Shown in pieces: positions 50,513 to 59,349 of a stretch of DNA of 64,000 nt. The notes under the pieces are model-generated. The model had not been told where the DNA came from. It saw only the letters and a list, made by a program, of their open reading frames with translations, and ran no database searches. The position numbers and the translations under genes were made by a program. The first letter of the stretch is position 1, and each line of letters opens with the position of its first letter. Source of the stretch: Pseudonocardia broussonetiae (lineage in GTDB: Bacteria; Actinomycetota; Actinomycetes; Mycobacteriales; Pseudonocardiaceae); assembly GCF_013155125.1 (NCBI RefSeq), contig NZ_CP053564.1, positions 6,083,501 to 6,147,500 on the forward strand. The letters are read 5' to 3'.

Positions 50513-51354
50513 GCGATCACGCTCGCGCGGATGCGGGCGCGCTCGGCGTCGATGTCGACGGTGGCGGGCGGGAACCGCGGGTCGAGCTCGGTGAGCGTCT
50601 CGGCGAGGATCGCGGCGATGGCCCAGTTGCGGTACCACTTGCGGTCCGAGGGCACGACGTACCAGGGCGCGGTGTCGGAGTCGGTCTCGCGCAGCGCGTC
50701 GGTGTAGGCCTGCTGGTAGGCGGGCCACTTCGCGCGGGAGTCGAGGTCGCCGGTGTTGTACTTCCACACCTTCGCCGGGTCGTCGAGCCGGGCGAGCAGC
50801 CGCTCCGCCTGCTCGGCGGGCGAGATGTGCAGCATGCACTTCACGATCGTGACCCCCTGCTCGGCGAGCTCGGACTCGAACGCGGTGATCTCGGTGTAGC
50901 GCCCGCGCCACACCTCCTCCGGCACGAGCGAGTCGACGCGGGCGATGAGGACGTCCTCGTAGTGCGACCGGTCGAACACGCCGATCTGGCCCGGCGCGGG
51001 CACCTTCGGCCGGATGCGCCACAGGAAGTGCTGGGCGCGCTCCTCGGCGGTGGGCTTCTTGAACGACGAGATCGTCAGGCCCTGCGGGTTGACGAGCCCG
51101 GCGACGTGGCGGATGACGCCGCCCTTGCCGGAGGTGTCCATGCCCTGCAGCACGAGAAGCACCGCGCGGGTGCCGCCGCCGATGGCCTCGGCGTAGAGGG
51201 CCTCCTGGCGCTCGTCGAGGACGGTGGCGAGGTCGGCCATCTGCTCGGCGGCCGCGGACTTGTCCTGCGGGCCGACGGGGCGCCCGCGCGGGTCGATCGC
51301 CGCCAGGTCGGGGTCGGCGGGGACCCGGAACGTCGAACGCGCGCTGCGGGCCAT
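50509..51354 (-). CDS. ppk2: Polyphosphate kinase 2 family protein
   Basis: A 281-residue polyphosphate:nucleotide phosphotransferase. Walker A is GMDTSGKGG at 71-79; Walker B/lid motifs are GVFDRSHYEDVL near 128 and RLDDPAKVWKYN near 200. These regenerate ADP/ATP or GTP from polyphosphate. ATG 51354 was preferred, as the upstream extension is a low-complexity shadow. Subclass (AMP- or ADP-specific) is not certain. Confidence 0.92.
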   Translation of the reverse strand: MARSARSTFRVPADPDLAAIDPRGRPVGPQDKSAAAEQMADLATVLDERQEALYAEAIGGGTRAVLLVLQGMDTSGKGGVIRHVAGLVNPQGLTISSFKKPTAEERAQHFLWRIRPKVPAPGQIGVFDRSHYEDVLIARVDSLVPEEVWRGRYTEITAFESELAEQGVTIVKCMLHISPAEQAERLLARLDDPAKVWKYNTGDLDSRAKWPAYQQAYTDALRETDSDTAPWYVVPSDRKWYRNWAIAAILAETLTELDPRFPPATVDIDAERARIRASVIA

Positions 51355-51397
51355 GATCCCCACCCTAGATCCCTGCGGCCCCGGGGGCCGACGGCGG

Positions 51398-52336
51398 TCA
51401 GGCGCCGAGCCGCTGCTCGTCGCCGTGGTCGGGCCCGTGCCCGTCGCCGGACCCGTCGGCCCGGCCCGCGAACCCGTCGGGCCGGTCGGCGGACTCGCGG
51501 TCCCCGTCGGCGACGAACGAACCGGCGCCGTCGGCGGACTCGTGCACCCCGTCGGCGGACCCGCGGGCGCCATTGGCGAACTCGCCGGGCTGATCGGCGA
51601 ACTCGCCCGGCTGATCGGCAAACTCGCCGGGCGGATCGGCGAACTCGCCCGGCTGATCGGCAAACTCGGCGCGAGGATCGGCGGACTCGCCGGGCGATTC
51701 GGCGGACTCGGCGTGCGGATCGGAAAACTCGCCGGGCTCATCGGCGGACTCGGCGGACTCGGCGGACTCGGCGCCGCCCACCAGCACCCCGAGCTCCAGC
51801 TCCAGCCCGAACGGCTCCTCCAGCCGCAGGACCTCACCCTCCCCGGCCCGGGCGTACTCGTGGTACCGCCCGCCGATGAGCATGGTGGCCACCGCGAAGG
51901 GGTCGTCGTGGTCGACCAGCAGGGCGTAGGGGATGCCGCTGCCCGCGTAGAGCTGGGGCTTGAACCAGCGGTCGGCGACCCCGTTGCCCGACCCCACGAC
52001 GTCGATCACCACCAGCGCGACCGACCCGTCCCGCACCCCGGACTCCGACGACGGCGCGGCACCCCGCGCCGACACCACCAGGTCGGGCACCAGGATCCGC
52101 CCCGGGCACAGCCGCAGGGCCACGGGCCCGCTGACCTCCAGCCCCTCGGGCAGCGCCGCCTCGACCGCCGCCCGGACGGCCGCGACGGCCGCCGCGTGCC
52201 GCTCCCCCGTGGACGGCGCGACGAGCAGGCTGCCGTCGACGAGCTCGATCCGGCGGTCGCGGGGCAGGGCCTGGTAGGCCTCCTCGGACCACGGGCCTTC
52301 GTGCGCGAGGGGCGCACCGCCCTCGACGTCGACCAT
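51398..52336 (-). CDS. Uma2-family (DUF820) nuclease-like protein with repetitive acidic tail
   Basis: A 312-residue protein. Residues ~15-180 are a PD-(D/E)XK-like Uma2 domain (IELVDGSLLVAPSTGERHAAAV, ILVPDLVVSARG, YALLVDHDDP). Residues ~188-312 are a low-complexity tail of 8-residue units close to PGEFADQ(P) plus AESADE/ADGxx variants, strongly acidic. The tail is roughly 40% of the protein and is not a normal part of Uma2 proteins. Its function is unknown; the tail may be disordered or a length-variable surface. Confidence 0.84.
   Translation of the reverse strand: MVDVEGGAPLAHEGPWSEEAYQALPRDRRIELVDGSLLVAPSTGERHAAAVAAVRAAVEAALPEGLEVSGPVALRLCPGRILVPDLVVSARGAAPSSESGVRDGSVALVVIDVVGSGNGVADRWFKPQLYAGSGIPYALLVDHDDPFAVATMLIGGRYHEYARAGEGEVLRLEEPFGLELELGVLVGGAESAESAESADEPGEFSDPHAESAESPGESADPRAEFADQPGEFADPPGEFADQPGEFADQPGEFANGARGSADGVHESADGAGSFVADGDRESADRPDGFAGRADGSGDGHGPDHGDEQRLGA
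51560..51777 (-). repeat. 24-bp coding minisatellite in the Uma2-like gene
   Basis: Tandem units of 24 bases around ACTCGCC(G/C)GGCTGATCGGC (plus strand), encoding the PGEFADQ repeats; copies differ mostly at third positions and by D/N, Q/P changes. Confidence 0.8.
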
Positions 52337-52460
52337 CCTGGGCTCCCCCTCCTCGGCTGCCGGGCCGTCGCCGCAGGTGGCGACGGCGGCGCCATCGTGG
52401 CACAGCCCGCGCCCGACGGCGACGAGTGCCGTCGTGACCGGCGACCGGCGGCCGCCGCCG

Positions 52461-53282
52461 TCAGCCGACCGGTCGGGCCCCGACGGGAACCACGAGCGGC
52501 GTCCCGGCCACCGGGTCGGTGATGACGCGGGCGTCGAGGCCGAACACCTCGAGCAGGCGCTCCTCGGTGATGACCTCGTGCGGGGTGCCCGCGGCGACGA
52601 TCCGCCCGTCGCGCATCGCGACGAGCCGGTCGGCGTAGCGGGCGGCCAGGTTGAGGTCGTGCAGGACCATGACGACGGTGCGGCCGACCTCGCGGTGCAG
52701 GCGGCGCACGAGCTCCAGGACGTCGACCTGGTGGGCGAGGTCGAGGAACGTGGTGGGCTCGTCGAGCAGCAGCAGGTCGGTGCCCTGGGCCAGCGCCATC
52801 GAGATCCAGGCGCGCTGGCGCTGCCCGCCGGACAGCTCGTCGACGGGGCGCTCGGCGAGGTCGAGCATGCCGGTCCAGTCGAGGGCCTGGTGGACGGCGT
52901 CCTCGTCGTCGGACGACCACTGGCGGTACCAGGCCTGGTGCGGGTGGCGCCCGCGCGCGACGAGGTCGGCGACCGTGAGGCCCTCGGGCGCGCTCGGGGC
53001 CTGCGGCAGCACCCCGAGGATCGTCGCGACCTCGCGCGTGGGCATCTTGTCGATGCGCCGCCCGTCGAGCAGGACCTGCCCGCCGGTGGGCGAGAGCAGG
53101 CGCCCGAGCGCGCGCAGCAGCGTCGACTTCCCGCACCCGTTGGGCCCGATCACCGCGGTGACGGTGCCGGCGACGATGTCGAGGTCGAGCCCGTCGACGA
53201 CGACGCGGTCGCCGTAGCCGAGCCGGACGTCGTCGGCGCGCAGCCGGACGGCCGTGTCGACCTCGTTGAGCACCTGGGTCAT
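52461..53282 (-). CDS. Iron-siderophore ABC transporter ATP-binding protein (FepC-like)
   Basis: A 273-residue ATPase. Walker [10 protein letters not shown] is at 46-54, signature [18 protein letters not shown] near 150, Walker [14 protein letters not shown] near 170, H-loop [13 protein letters not shown] near 205. ATG overlaps the permease stop by 4 bases. Last gene of a three-gene iron-uptake operon; no binding protein is adjacent. Confidence 0.94.
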   Translation of the reverse strand: MTQVLNEVDTAVRLRADDVRLGYGDRVVVDGLDLDIVAGTVTAVIGPNGCGKSTLLRALGRLLSPTGGQVLLDGRRIDKMPTREVATILGVLPQAPSAPEGLTVADLVARGRHPHQAWYRQWSSDDEDAVHQALDWTGMLDLAERPVDELSGGQRQRAWISMALAQGTDLLLLDEPTTFLDLAHQVDVLELVRRLHREVGRTVVMVLHDLNLAARYADRLVAMRDGRIVAAGTPHEVITEERLLEVFGLDARVITDPVAGTPLVVPVGARPVG

Positions 53283-54376
53283 GCGCGGGCCTCCCGGCCG
53301 TGTCGGGCGAGCAGGAAGAGCAGGTAGGGGGCGCCCAGGACGGCCGTGACGATGCCGACCGGCAGGGCCGCGGGGAGCATGGTGCGGGCGATGACGTCCG
53401 CCAGCACCGTCAGCGCCGCCCCCACCAGCAGCGACGCCGCGATCGGCGGCCTCGCCGCACCGACCAGGCGCTGCGCGATCTGCGGGGCGACGAGCGCGAC
53501 GAACGCGATCGGGCCCGCCGACGCCGTGGCGATCGCCGCCAGCCCGACGGCGACGACGAGCAGCGCCGAGCGGGAGCGGTCGACGCGCATGCCCAGGCCG
53601 CGGGCGGTGTCGTCGCCGAACTGCAGCGCGCCCAGCGCGTGGGCCAGGACCAGTGCCGCCGGCACGAGCACGACCAGCGCCAGCCCGACCGGGACGACGT
53701 GCTCCCAGCCGCGGGCGTTGAGGCTGCCGGTGAGCCAGACGGTGGCGCGCGCGGCCTCGTAGATCTCGGCGACGACGAGCATCCACTCGACGACGGCGAG
53801 CAGCATCGCGTTGATGCCGATGCCGACGAGCACCAGCCGGTAGCCCTGGATGCCCCGGCGCCACGCGAGCGCGTAGATGACGGTGGCGGTGAGGAGCCCG
53901 CCGACGAGCGCCGCGATCGGCAGCCCGACCGCGACGAGCGTGGAGCCAACGACGCCGAACCCGCCGCCGAGGACGATCACGAACACCGCGGTGGCGCTCG
54001 CGCCCATCGTGATGCCGATGATGTCGGGGCTGGCCAGCGGGTTGCGGGCGACGGCCTGCGTGATCGCGCCGGACACGCCGAGCGCGGCGCCGACGAGCGC
54101 TCCGGTGAGCGACTGCGGCAGGCGCAGGTCGAGGACGATGAAGCGCTGGCCGCGGTCGCCGCCGCCGAACAGCACGGCGACGACGTCGGGGATGCTGATC
54201 GGGAAGTCGCCCCGCCCGATGTTGACGACGAGACCCGCGAACAGCACGAGCGCGGTCAGGACCAGCACGAGCACCGTGCGCGGGCGCCAGACCACGGAGA
54301 AGCGGCCGCGGCGCAGCGCGGGGCGGCCGGGGACCTTCGGCGCGACCGGCCCCTGGTGCCTGGTCAGCACGGCCAT
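53279..54376 (-). CDS. Iron-siderophore ABC transporter permease (FepG-like)
   Basis: A 365-residue FecCD-family permease with about ten helices, [24 protein letters not shown] near 78-101, [16 protein letters not shown] near 105 and [19 protein letters not shown] near 285. It forms a heterodimer with the next permease. Its ATG shares one base with the upstream stop (TGATG). Confidence 0.94.
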   Translation of the reverse strand: MAVLTRHQGPVAPKVPGRPALRRGRFSVVWRPRTVLVLVLTALVLFAGLVVNIGRGDFPISIPDVVAVLFGGGDRGQRFIVLDLRLPQSLTGALVGAALGVSGAITQAVARNPLASPDIIGITMGASATAVFVIVLGGGFGVVGSTLVAVGLPIAALVGGLLTATVIYALAWRRGIQGYRLVLVGIGINAMLLAVVEWMLVVAEIYEAARATVWLTGSLNARGWEHVVPVGLALVVLVPAALVLAHALGALQFGDDTARGLGMRVDRSRSALLVVAVGLAAIATASAGPIAFVALVAPQIAQRLVGAARPPIAASLLVGAALTVLADVIARTMLPAALPVGIVTAVLGAPYLLFLLARHGREARA

Positions 54377-55437
54377 CAGAGGCTCACCATCTTCCGCCGC
54401 CGCACGAGGTAGATGAAGAAGGGCGCCCCCACCAGGGCCAGCACGATGCCGACCTGCAGCTCGCCGGGGCGCACGACCACGCGCCCGACGACGTCGCCGA
54501 GCAGGAGCAGCACCGACCCCGACAGCGCCGACGCCGGCAGCAGCCAGCGGTAGTCGGGTCCGGTGAACGTGCGGACGACGTGCGGCACCACGAGCCCGAC
54601 GAACGAGATCGGGCCGCAGGCCGCGGTGGCGCCGCCGGCGAGCAGCGTGATCGCGACGATCCCGAGCACGCGCGTGCGCTTCACCGAGTGGCCCAGCGAG
54701 CGCGCGACGTCGTCGCCGAGGGACAGGGCGTTGAGCGCGGGGGCCGACGCGAGCGCGATGAGCGCCCCCGCCGCGAGGAACCAGACCACGTTGGTCAGGA
54801 CCTCGCCGTCGCGGCCGGCGAGCGAGCCGACGGCCCAGTAGCGGTAGGCGTCGAGGGTGGCGACGTCGATGAGGATGATCGCCGAGGTCAGCGCGCTGAG
54901 CAGGGCGCTCACCGCCGCCCCGGCGAGCGCGAGCGTGACGGGGGTGGCGCCGCCGCGGCCGACGGCCCCGAGCACGAACACCGCCACGCTGGCGACCGCG
55001 GCGCCCGCGAAGGCGAACCAGACGTAGCCCAGCGCGTCGGTGACGCCGAAGACGTAGATCCCGACGACGACGAGGAACGCGGCACCGGCGTTGACGCCGA
55101 GGATGCCCGGGTCGGCCAGCGGGTTGCGGGTGTGGCCCTGGATGAGCGCCCCGGCGAGCCCCAGCGCGGCGCCGACGATCAGCCCGAGGACGGTGCGCGG
55201 GATGCGCAGCGAGCGCACGACGATGTGGTCCTCGAGGGTGACGTCGGGCCGGACCAGCGCGTCCCAGACGGTCATCAACGGGATCGGCTTCGCCCCCACG
55301 GCCACGCTGAGCAGGCAGCAGGCGACGAGCGCGGCGAGCAGCAGCACCAGGCCGGTGAGGCGGCGCACCCGCAGCGAGCGCCGCGGGACCGGGTGCCGGG
55401 CGGCGGCCGTGACCGGCACGGGGGTGGCCGTGCTCAA
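54376..55437 (-). CDS. Iron-siderophore ABC transporter permease (FepD-like)
   Basis: A 353-residue FecCD-family permease with [43 protein letters not shown] and [17 protein letters not shown]. The start is taken as TTG 55437 because GAGGAG lies 8 bases upstream. The ATG at 55491 used by a naive caller falls inside the iron box and would put the operator in the coding region. First gene of the operon. Confidence 0.88.
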   Translation of the reverse strand: MSTATPVPVTAAARHPVPRRSLRVRRLTGLVLLLAALVACCLLSVAVGAKPIPLMTVWDALVRPDVTLEDHIVVRSLRIPRTVLGLIVGAALGLAGALIQGHTRNPLADPGILGVNAGAAFLVVVGIYVFGVTDALGYVWFAFAGAAVASVAVFVLGAVGRGGATPVTLALAGAAVSALLSALTSAIILIDVATLDAYRYWAVGSLAGRDGEVLTNVVWFLAAGALIALASAPALNALSLGDDVARSLGHSVKRTRVLGIVAITLLAGGATAACGPISFVGLVVPHVVRTFTGPDYRWLLPASALSGSVLLLLGDVVGRVVVRPGELQVGIVLALVGAPFFIYLVRRRKMVSL

Positions 55438-55489
55438 GGGCGTACTCCTCGGGGGCGCGATCGGGCGGCGAACGTGGCCTGCGCTCACC

Positions 55490-55508
55490 ATAGGTGAGCC
55501 TCGCCTTC
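55490..55508 (-). promoter_or_regulatory. IdeR/DtxR-type iron box
   Basis: ATAGGTGAGCCTCGCCTTC matches the actinobacterial iron-box consensus (TWAGGTWAGSCTWACCTWA) at 14 of 19 positions, 53 bases upstream of the first permease start. It implies repression by iron-loaded IdeR/DmdR. Confidence 0.82.
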
Positions 55509-55585
55509 AGACCTACCCCGCACCGTCACCGATCAGGTCACCGCGCCGACCCGCCGATCCCCGGTCCGCGTGCTGGGATGGGCCG

Positions 55586-56320
55586 GTGCACCGCATCTGG
55601 CCGCTCCCCGCCGAGCCCGTCGACGACACCGCGCTCGCCGACGTCTACGCCCACCCCGACGGGGACGCCGCCCCGTTCGTCCGCGTCAACTTCGTCTCCA
55701 GCGCCGACGGGGCGGTCTCGGTCGACGGCCTCTCCGGGGGCCTCGGCACCCCCGGGGACAAGCGCGTCTTCGGCCTGCTGCGCGAGCTGGCGCAGGTCGT
55801 GCTCGTCGGGGCGGGCACCGCGCGCGCCGAGGGGTACCGCGGCGCCCGCCGCCCGACCCGCGGCACCGACACCCCTCCCCCGATCGCCGTCGTCACCGGC
55901 TCGGCCGACCTCGACCCCGGCAGCGGGCTGTTCACCGACACCCGCACCCCGACGATCGTCCTGACGACGGCCGGCGCCCCGCGCGAGCGGCGCGACCGGC
56001 TCACCGCGGCCGGCGCCGACGTCACGGTGCTGGACGACCTGGGTCCCGCCGCGCTGCTCGCCGAGCTCGCCCGCCGCGGGCTGCACCGCGTGCTGTGCGA
56101 GGGCGGGCCGTCGCTGCACGGCGCGCTGATCGCCGCGGACGCCGTCGACGAGCTGTGCCTGACGGTCTCGCCGCTGCTCGCCGGCGGTGCGGCCGGCCGC
56201 ATCGCGGTCGGTCCGGAGGGTGCGCCCGCGCGGGCGATGACCCTGGCCTCCGCCCTGCACGACGAGGGGGCGCTGCTGCTGCGCTACCGCCGTTCCGGGG
56301 ACGATCCGGGCACTCGCTAG
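55586..56320 (+). CDS. Pyrimidine reductase family protein (RibD C-terminal-like)
   Basis: A 244-residue DHFR-fold reductase as in the RibD C-terminal domain. NFVSSADGAVSVDGLSGGL at 34-52, LRELAQVVLVGAGTARAEGY near 66-85 and VLCEGGPSLHGALIAADAVDELCLT near 172-196 are the family motifs. The deaminase half of RibD is absent and no other riboflavin genes are adjacent, so the substrate may be a different pyrimidine or pteridine. Divergent from the siderophore importer. Confidence 0.86.
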   Translation: MHRIWPLPAEPVDDTALADVYAHPDGDAAPFVRVNFVSSADGAVSVDGLSGGLGTPGDKRVFGLLRELAQVVLVGAGTARAEGYRGARRPTRGTDTPPPIAVVTGSADLDPGSGLFTDTRTPTIVLTTAGAPRERRDRLTAAGADVTVLDDLGPAALLAELARRGLHRVLCEGGPSLHGALIAADAVDELCLTVSPLLAGGAAGRIAVGPEGAPARAMTLASALHDEGALLLRYRRSGDDPGTR

Positions 56321-56412
56321 TCTGATCGGGTGAACTACCGGGAGGGGGGCGCGGGTACCCGCGTCCTACGTCCGTACGGCACCGCAGCCCGACGACCTTC
56401 CGAGGAGCGCAC

Positions 56413-56895
56413 ATGAGCACCCCCACCCCCAGCGCCACCAGCACCACCGTGACCCCCGGTGGCATCCCGGCCCGCCTGGCCGACGACACCACCCAGGGCA
56501 AGACCACCATCGCGGCGTCCGTCGTCCAGAAGATCGCGGGCATCGCGGCCCGGGAGATCTCCGGCGTGCACTCGATGGGCGGCGGCGTGTCCCGCGCGTT
56601 CGGCGCGATCCGCGAGCGGATCCCCGGCGGCGGCACCGGCGCCTCGAACATCGCGGGCGTGCAGGTCGAGGTCGGCGAGAAGCAGGCGGCCGTGGACCTC
56701 GACCTCGTCGTCGAGTACGGCGCGTCCATCACCGAGCTCGCGCGCGCCGTGCGCCGCAACGTGATCACCGCCGTCGAGCGGATGACGGGCCTCGAGGTCA
56801 TCGAGGTCAACATCGCCGTCAACGACATCCACCTGCCGTCCGAGGACGACGGCACCGACGACGTCGTCCCCACGCAGCCGTCGCGGGTCGAGTGA
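56413..56895 (+). CDS. Asp23/Gls24 family envelope stress protein
   Basis: A 160-residue Asp23 protein. TTIAASVVQKIAGIAAREISGVHSM near 30-54 opens the domain, and VEVGEKQAAVDLDLVVEYG and MTGLEVIEVNIAVNDIHLP close it. A flexible T/P-rich N-terminus precedes. In Gram-positives such proteins polymerise under the membrane, anchored by AmaP. First gene of the operon; GAGGAG precedes the ATG. Confidence 0.93.
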   Translation: MSTPTPSATSTTVTPGGIPARLADDTTQGKTTIAASVVQKIAGIAAREISGVHSMGGGVSRAFGAIRERIPGGGTGASNIAGVQVEVGEKQAAVDLDLVVEYGASITELARAVRRNVITAVERMTGLEVIEVNIAVNDIHLPSEDDGTDDVVPTQPSRVE

Positions 56896-57236
56896 CGGAG
56901 CCCCTCAGCATGGCTCGCCCCCTCGACACCGACGCGCTCGCCGAGCTCGTCGCGACCACGGTGACCGCGCACCCCGCGGTCGCCCGGCTCGACGGCGGCC
57001 GGTACGGCTCCGTCGCGACCTACCTCCCGGGCCGCCGCCTCGTCGGCGTCCGGATCGGGCAGGACGGCGAGCCGGTCGAGCTCGGCGTGGTCGTGCACCT
57101 GAGCGCCCGCATCCCGGACGTGGTGCGCGACCTGCGCCGCGAGGTCTCGGCGCTGTGCGGCGGCGCCCCCGTCGACATCACGGTGTCCGACGTCGCCGTC
57201 CCGGCGATCGCGGTCGGCCCGCCGGCAGGCGGCTGA
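56892..57236 (+). CDS. Small Asp23-like protein
   Basis: A 114-residue protein resembling a shortened Asp23 domain (VATTVTAHPAVARLDGGRYGSVATYL, VHLSARIPDVVRDLRREVSALCG). GTG 56892 overlaps the preceding stop by 4 bases; an internal ATG at 56910 is an alternative start. Probably interacts with its larger paralogue. Confidence 0.78.
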   Translation: MTEPLSMARPLDTDALAELVATTVTAHPAVARLDGGRYGSVATYLPGRRLVGVRIGQDGEPVELGVVVHLSARIPDVVRDLRREVSALCGGAPVDITVSDVAVPAIAVGPPAGG

Positions 57237-57238
57237 CC

Positions 57239-57523
57239 GTGTCGACCGCGGACGACCCGGCGGGTCGGCTGACCCCCGAGCAGCGCGCGGAGTACCGCGC
57301 GTTCGTCCGCGACCACCACCCCGACCGGGGCGGTGACCCGGAGTTCTTCGTGGCCGGCCTGGCTCGTCTCCGGGCCGGCCGGGCGGCCGTGCCTCCGCCC
57401 GACGACGACTCCCGGTACGACCGGCCGGTCGAGATCGTCACCCCGCTGCCGCTGCCCACCCGGGTGGCGGTGGCCCTCATCCGCACTCTGCGGTGGCACC
57501 GCAGCAACCGCCGCGTCGACTGA
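57239..57523 (+). CDS. Small protein with J-domain-like HPD motif
   Basis: A 94-residue basic protein. LTPEQRAEYRAFVRDHHPDRGGDPEFFVAGLARL (residues ~11-44) contains the HPD of DnaJ helix II/III, but only about half a J-domain is present, with no preceding helix I. An amphipathic or membrane-touching stretch (LPLPTRVAVALIRTLRWHR) ends it. It lies inside the Asp23 operon 2 bases after the previous stop, suggesting recruitment of DnaK to the envelope complex (inference). Confidence 0.75.
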   Translation: MSTADDPAGRLTPEQRAEYRAFVRDHHPDRGGDPEFFVAGLARLRAGRAAVPPPDDDSRYDRPVEIVTPLPLPTRVAVALIRTLRWHRSNRRVD

Positions 57524-57543
57524 CGCGGCACCCAGGAGATCTG

Positions 57544-57723
57544 ATGAACGCCACCCACACCGGCCTGCTGGCCGGTCTCATCCTCGGCGCCACCGGCGCG
57601 ATCGGCGGGTTCGGCGCGTTCCTCGTCGCCCTCGTCCTCGGCCTCGTCGGCCTGGTCGTCGGCCGCGTGCTCGACGGCGAGCTCGACCTCAACGCCGTCC
57701 TCGGGCGGGGTCGGGACCGGTGA
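57544..57723 (+). CDS. DUF2273-like small membrane protein
   Basis: A 59-residue protein almost entirely one or two glycine-rich helices (GLLAGLILGATGAIGGFGAF, LVGLVVGRVLDGEL). Such DUF2273 proteins accompany Asp23 in many Gram-positives. CAGGAG precedes the ATG at 57544, which was preferred over a longer upstream frame. Confidence 0.82.
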   Translation: MNATHTGLLAGLILGATGAIGGFGAFLVALVLGLVGLVVGRVLDGELDLNAVLGRGRDR

Positions 57724-58097
57724 GCCCGACCTCCTCCCCCGAGGAGCGCGGCCGGCTCGACATCCACCCGACGGTGCTGCGCAAGATCGTCGAGCACGCC
57801 GCCGACGGCACCCCGGGCACGCTGCTCCACGAGCGCCGCCTCGCGGGCGTCGGCGTCGGGAGGGCCGGGTCCAGCGCGAGGATCAGCGACGGGCCCGACG
57901 GCGCCGTCGACGTCGCGCTCGAGCTGACGCTGCAGTACCCCGCCCCCGTCCGCCGCACCGTCGAGGCCGTGCGCACCCGGGTGGGCGAGGAGCTGTCGCG
58001 CATGACCGGGCGGCACATCCGCAACCTCGCCGTCACCGTCTCGGGCCTGCGCGGCCCCGACGACGGCACCGCGGGCTCCGGCTCGCGCGTCCAGTAG
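57720..58097 (+). CDS. Asp23 family protein, second full copy
   Basis: A 125-residue Asp23-domain protein: IHPTVLRKIVEHAADG near 15-30, VDVALELTLQYPAPVRRTVEAVRTRVGEELSRMTG and IRNLAVTVSGL. GTG 57720 overlaps the small membrane protein stop (GTGA). Confidence 0.83.
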   Translation: MSPTSSPEERGRLDIHPTVLRKIVEHAADGTPGTLLHERRLAGVGVGRAGSSARISDGPDGAVDVALELTLQYPAPVRRTVEAVRTRVGEELSRMTGRHIRNLAVTVSGLRGPDDGTAGSGSRVQ

Positions 58098-58106
58098 GAG
58101 TTGACC

Positions 58107-58646
58107 ATGCGTGTCCTGCTCAGGGTCCTCGCCCCGCTGCTCGGCCTCGCGCTGGCCGCCGCCGGCGTCCTGCTCGTCATCGAGGTCGTCGCCGCCTGGG
58201 TGCGCACCCCCGCCACCACCGGCCTGCTCGTGCCGTGGCCCGACTGGCGCACCTCGCTCGAGGCGCTGACCTGGGCGGACGTCCCCGTGCCCGGCATCGC
58301 CATCGGCGTCGCCGTCGTCGGTCTGCTGCTCGTGCTGCTGGGCCTGCTCGCCCGCCGCCACGACATCGCGCTCACCTCCCCGGCCCCCGAGGTCACCGTC
58401 ACGACCACCCCGCGCGTCCTCGCGCGGCTCGTCGGACGCCGCGTGCGCGCCGCCGACGGGGTGGCGGCCGCGTCGGTCACCGCCACCGGCCGCCGGGTCT
58501 CGATCGGCGCGCAGGCCTGGAACGACGCGGGCCCCGAGCTGCGCGACAGCGTCTCCTCCACCGTCGACACCCTGCTCGACGAGCTGCCGCTGGCCCGCCG
58601 CCCGCGCGTCTCCGTCACCGTGCAGCAGAGGAAGGGCCCCCGATGA
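58107..58646 (+). CDS. DUF6286-like membrane protein of the Asp23 cluster
   Basis: A 179-residue protein with two N-terminal helices (~5-30 and ~63-88) and a cytoplasmic alpha/beta domain (VTTTPRVLARLVGRRVRAADGV..., ~95-179) that itself resembles an Asp23-type module. TAGGAG precedes ATG 58107. Likely a membrane anchor for the Asp23 layer. Confidence 0.82.
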   Translation: MRVLLRVLAPLLGLALAAAGVLLVIEVVAAWVRTPATTGLLVPWPDWRTSLEALTWADVPVPGIAIGVAVVGLLLVLLGLLARRHDIALTSPAPEVTVTTTPRVLARLVGRRVRAADGVAAASVTATGRRVSIGAQAWNDAGPELRDSVSSTVDTLLDELPLARRPRVSVTVQQRKGPR

Positions 58647-59299
58647 CCGTCTCGATGGACAAGACCCCGGACGTCCCGCCCCCGCCGCGCTCCGGTGCGC
58701 TGAGGAAGCGGTCGCGCTCGGCCGTCGCCCGTTCCGCGGGCGGTGACCGCTCGGTGCTGGTGCTCCTGGGCCTGGTCCTGCTCGCCGCCGGCGTGCTCGT
58801 GGCGCTGCTCGGCTACGGCGTGTTCGGCGCCGCCCGCGCCGGGCGCCCGCTGCTCGACCCCGTGGTCGTCGACCTGATCCGCGCCCAGCCGCTCCCCGCC
58901 CGGATCATCGCGATCGCCGCGGGCGTGCTGCTGCTCGTGCTCGGCCTGTCGTGGGCCGCCGGCTCGGTGCGCCCCGAGCGCAAGCCCGACCTCGTCATCG
59001 ACCGCGGCCCGACCACGGCGATCATCGTCGACGCCGCCGCCGCGGCCGACGCGCTCGCCGCCCAGGCCGCCGCGCTGCCCGGCGTCGGGCGGGCCAGGGC
59101 CCGCATGGTCGGCACCGAGGACGCCCCCGCCCTGCGCGTGTGGGTGTGGCTCTCCGACGACGCCGACGTGCGCGACGTCCTGGAGCGCCTGCACGACCAG
59201 GTCCTCACCGCGGCCCGCACCTCGCTCGGCATCGCCGCGCTCCCGGTGGCCGTCCGGCTGGAGCTCGACCAGGCGACCACCCACCCGCGGGTCGCCTGA
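58643..59299 (+). CDS. AmaP-like alkaline shock membrane anchor
   Basis: A 218-residue protein: basic N-terminus (~15-35), two helices (~38-60 and ~88-107), then a soluble domain (DLVIDRGPTTAIIVDAAAAAD..., ~118-215). This two-helix plus small-domain layout is that of AmaP, which tethers Asp23. ATG 58643 overlaps the previous stop. Last gene of the operon. Confidence 0.83.
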   Translation: MTVSMDKTPDVPPPPRSGALRKRSRSAVARSAGGDRSVLVLLGLVLLAAGVLVALLGYGVFGAARAGRPLLDPVVVDLIRAQPLPARIIAIAAGVLLLVLGLSWAAGSVRPERKPDLVIDRGPTTAIIVDAAAAADALAAQAAALPGVGRARARMVGTEDAPALRVWVWLSDDADVRDVLERLHDQVLTAARTSLGIAALPVAVRLELDQATTHPRVA

Positions 59300-59349
59300 G
59301 CACCACCTTCACCGCTGCCACACCGGCCCTGCGGCACGCTCTCCCGGTC

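Noticed and set aside
51559..51780. Tandem repeats considered as a CRISPR array
   Set aside because: The 24-bp units are contiguous with no spacers and are in frame inside a Uma2-like gene.
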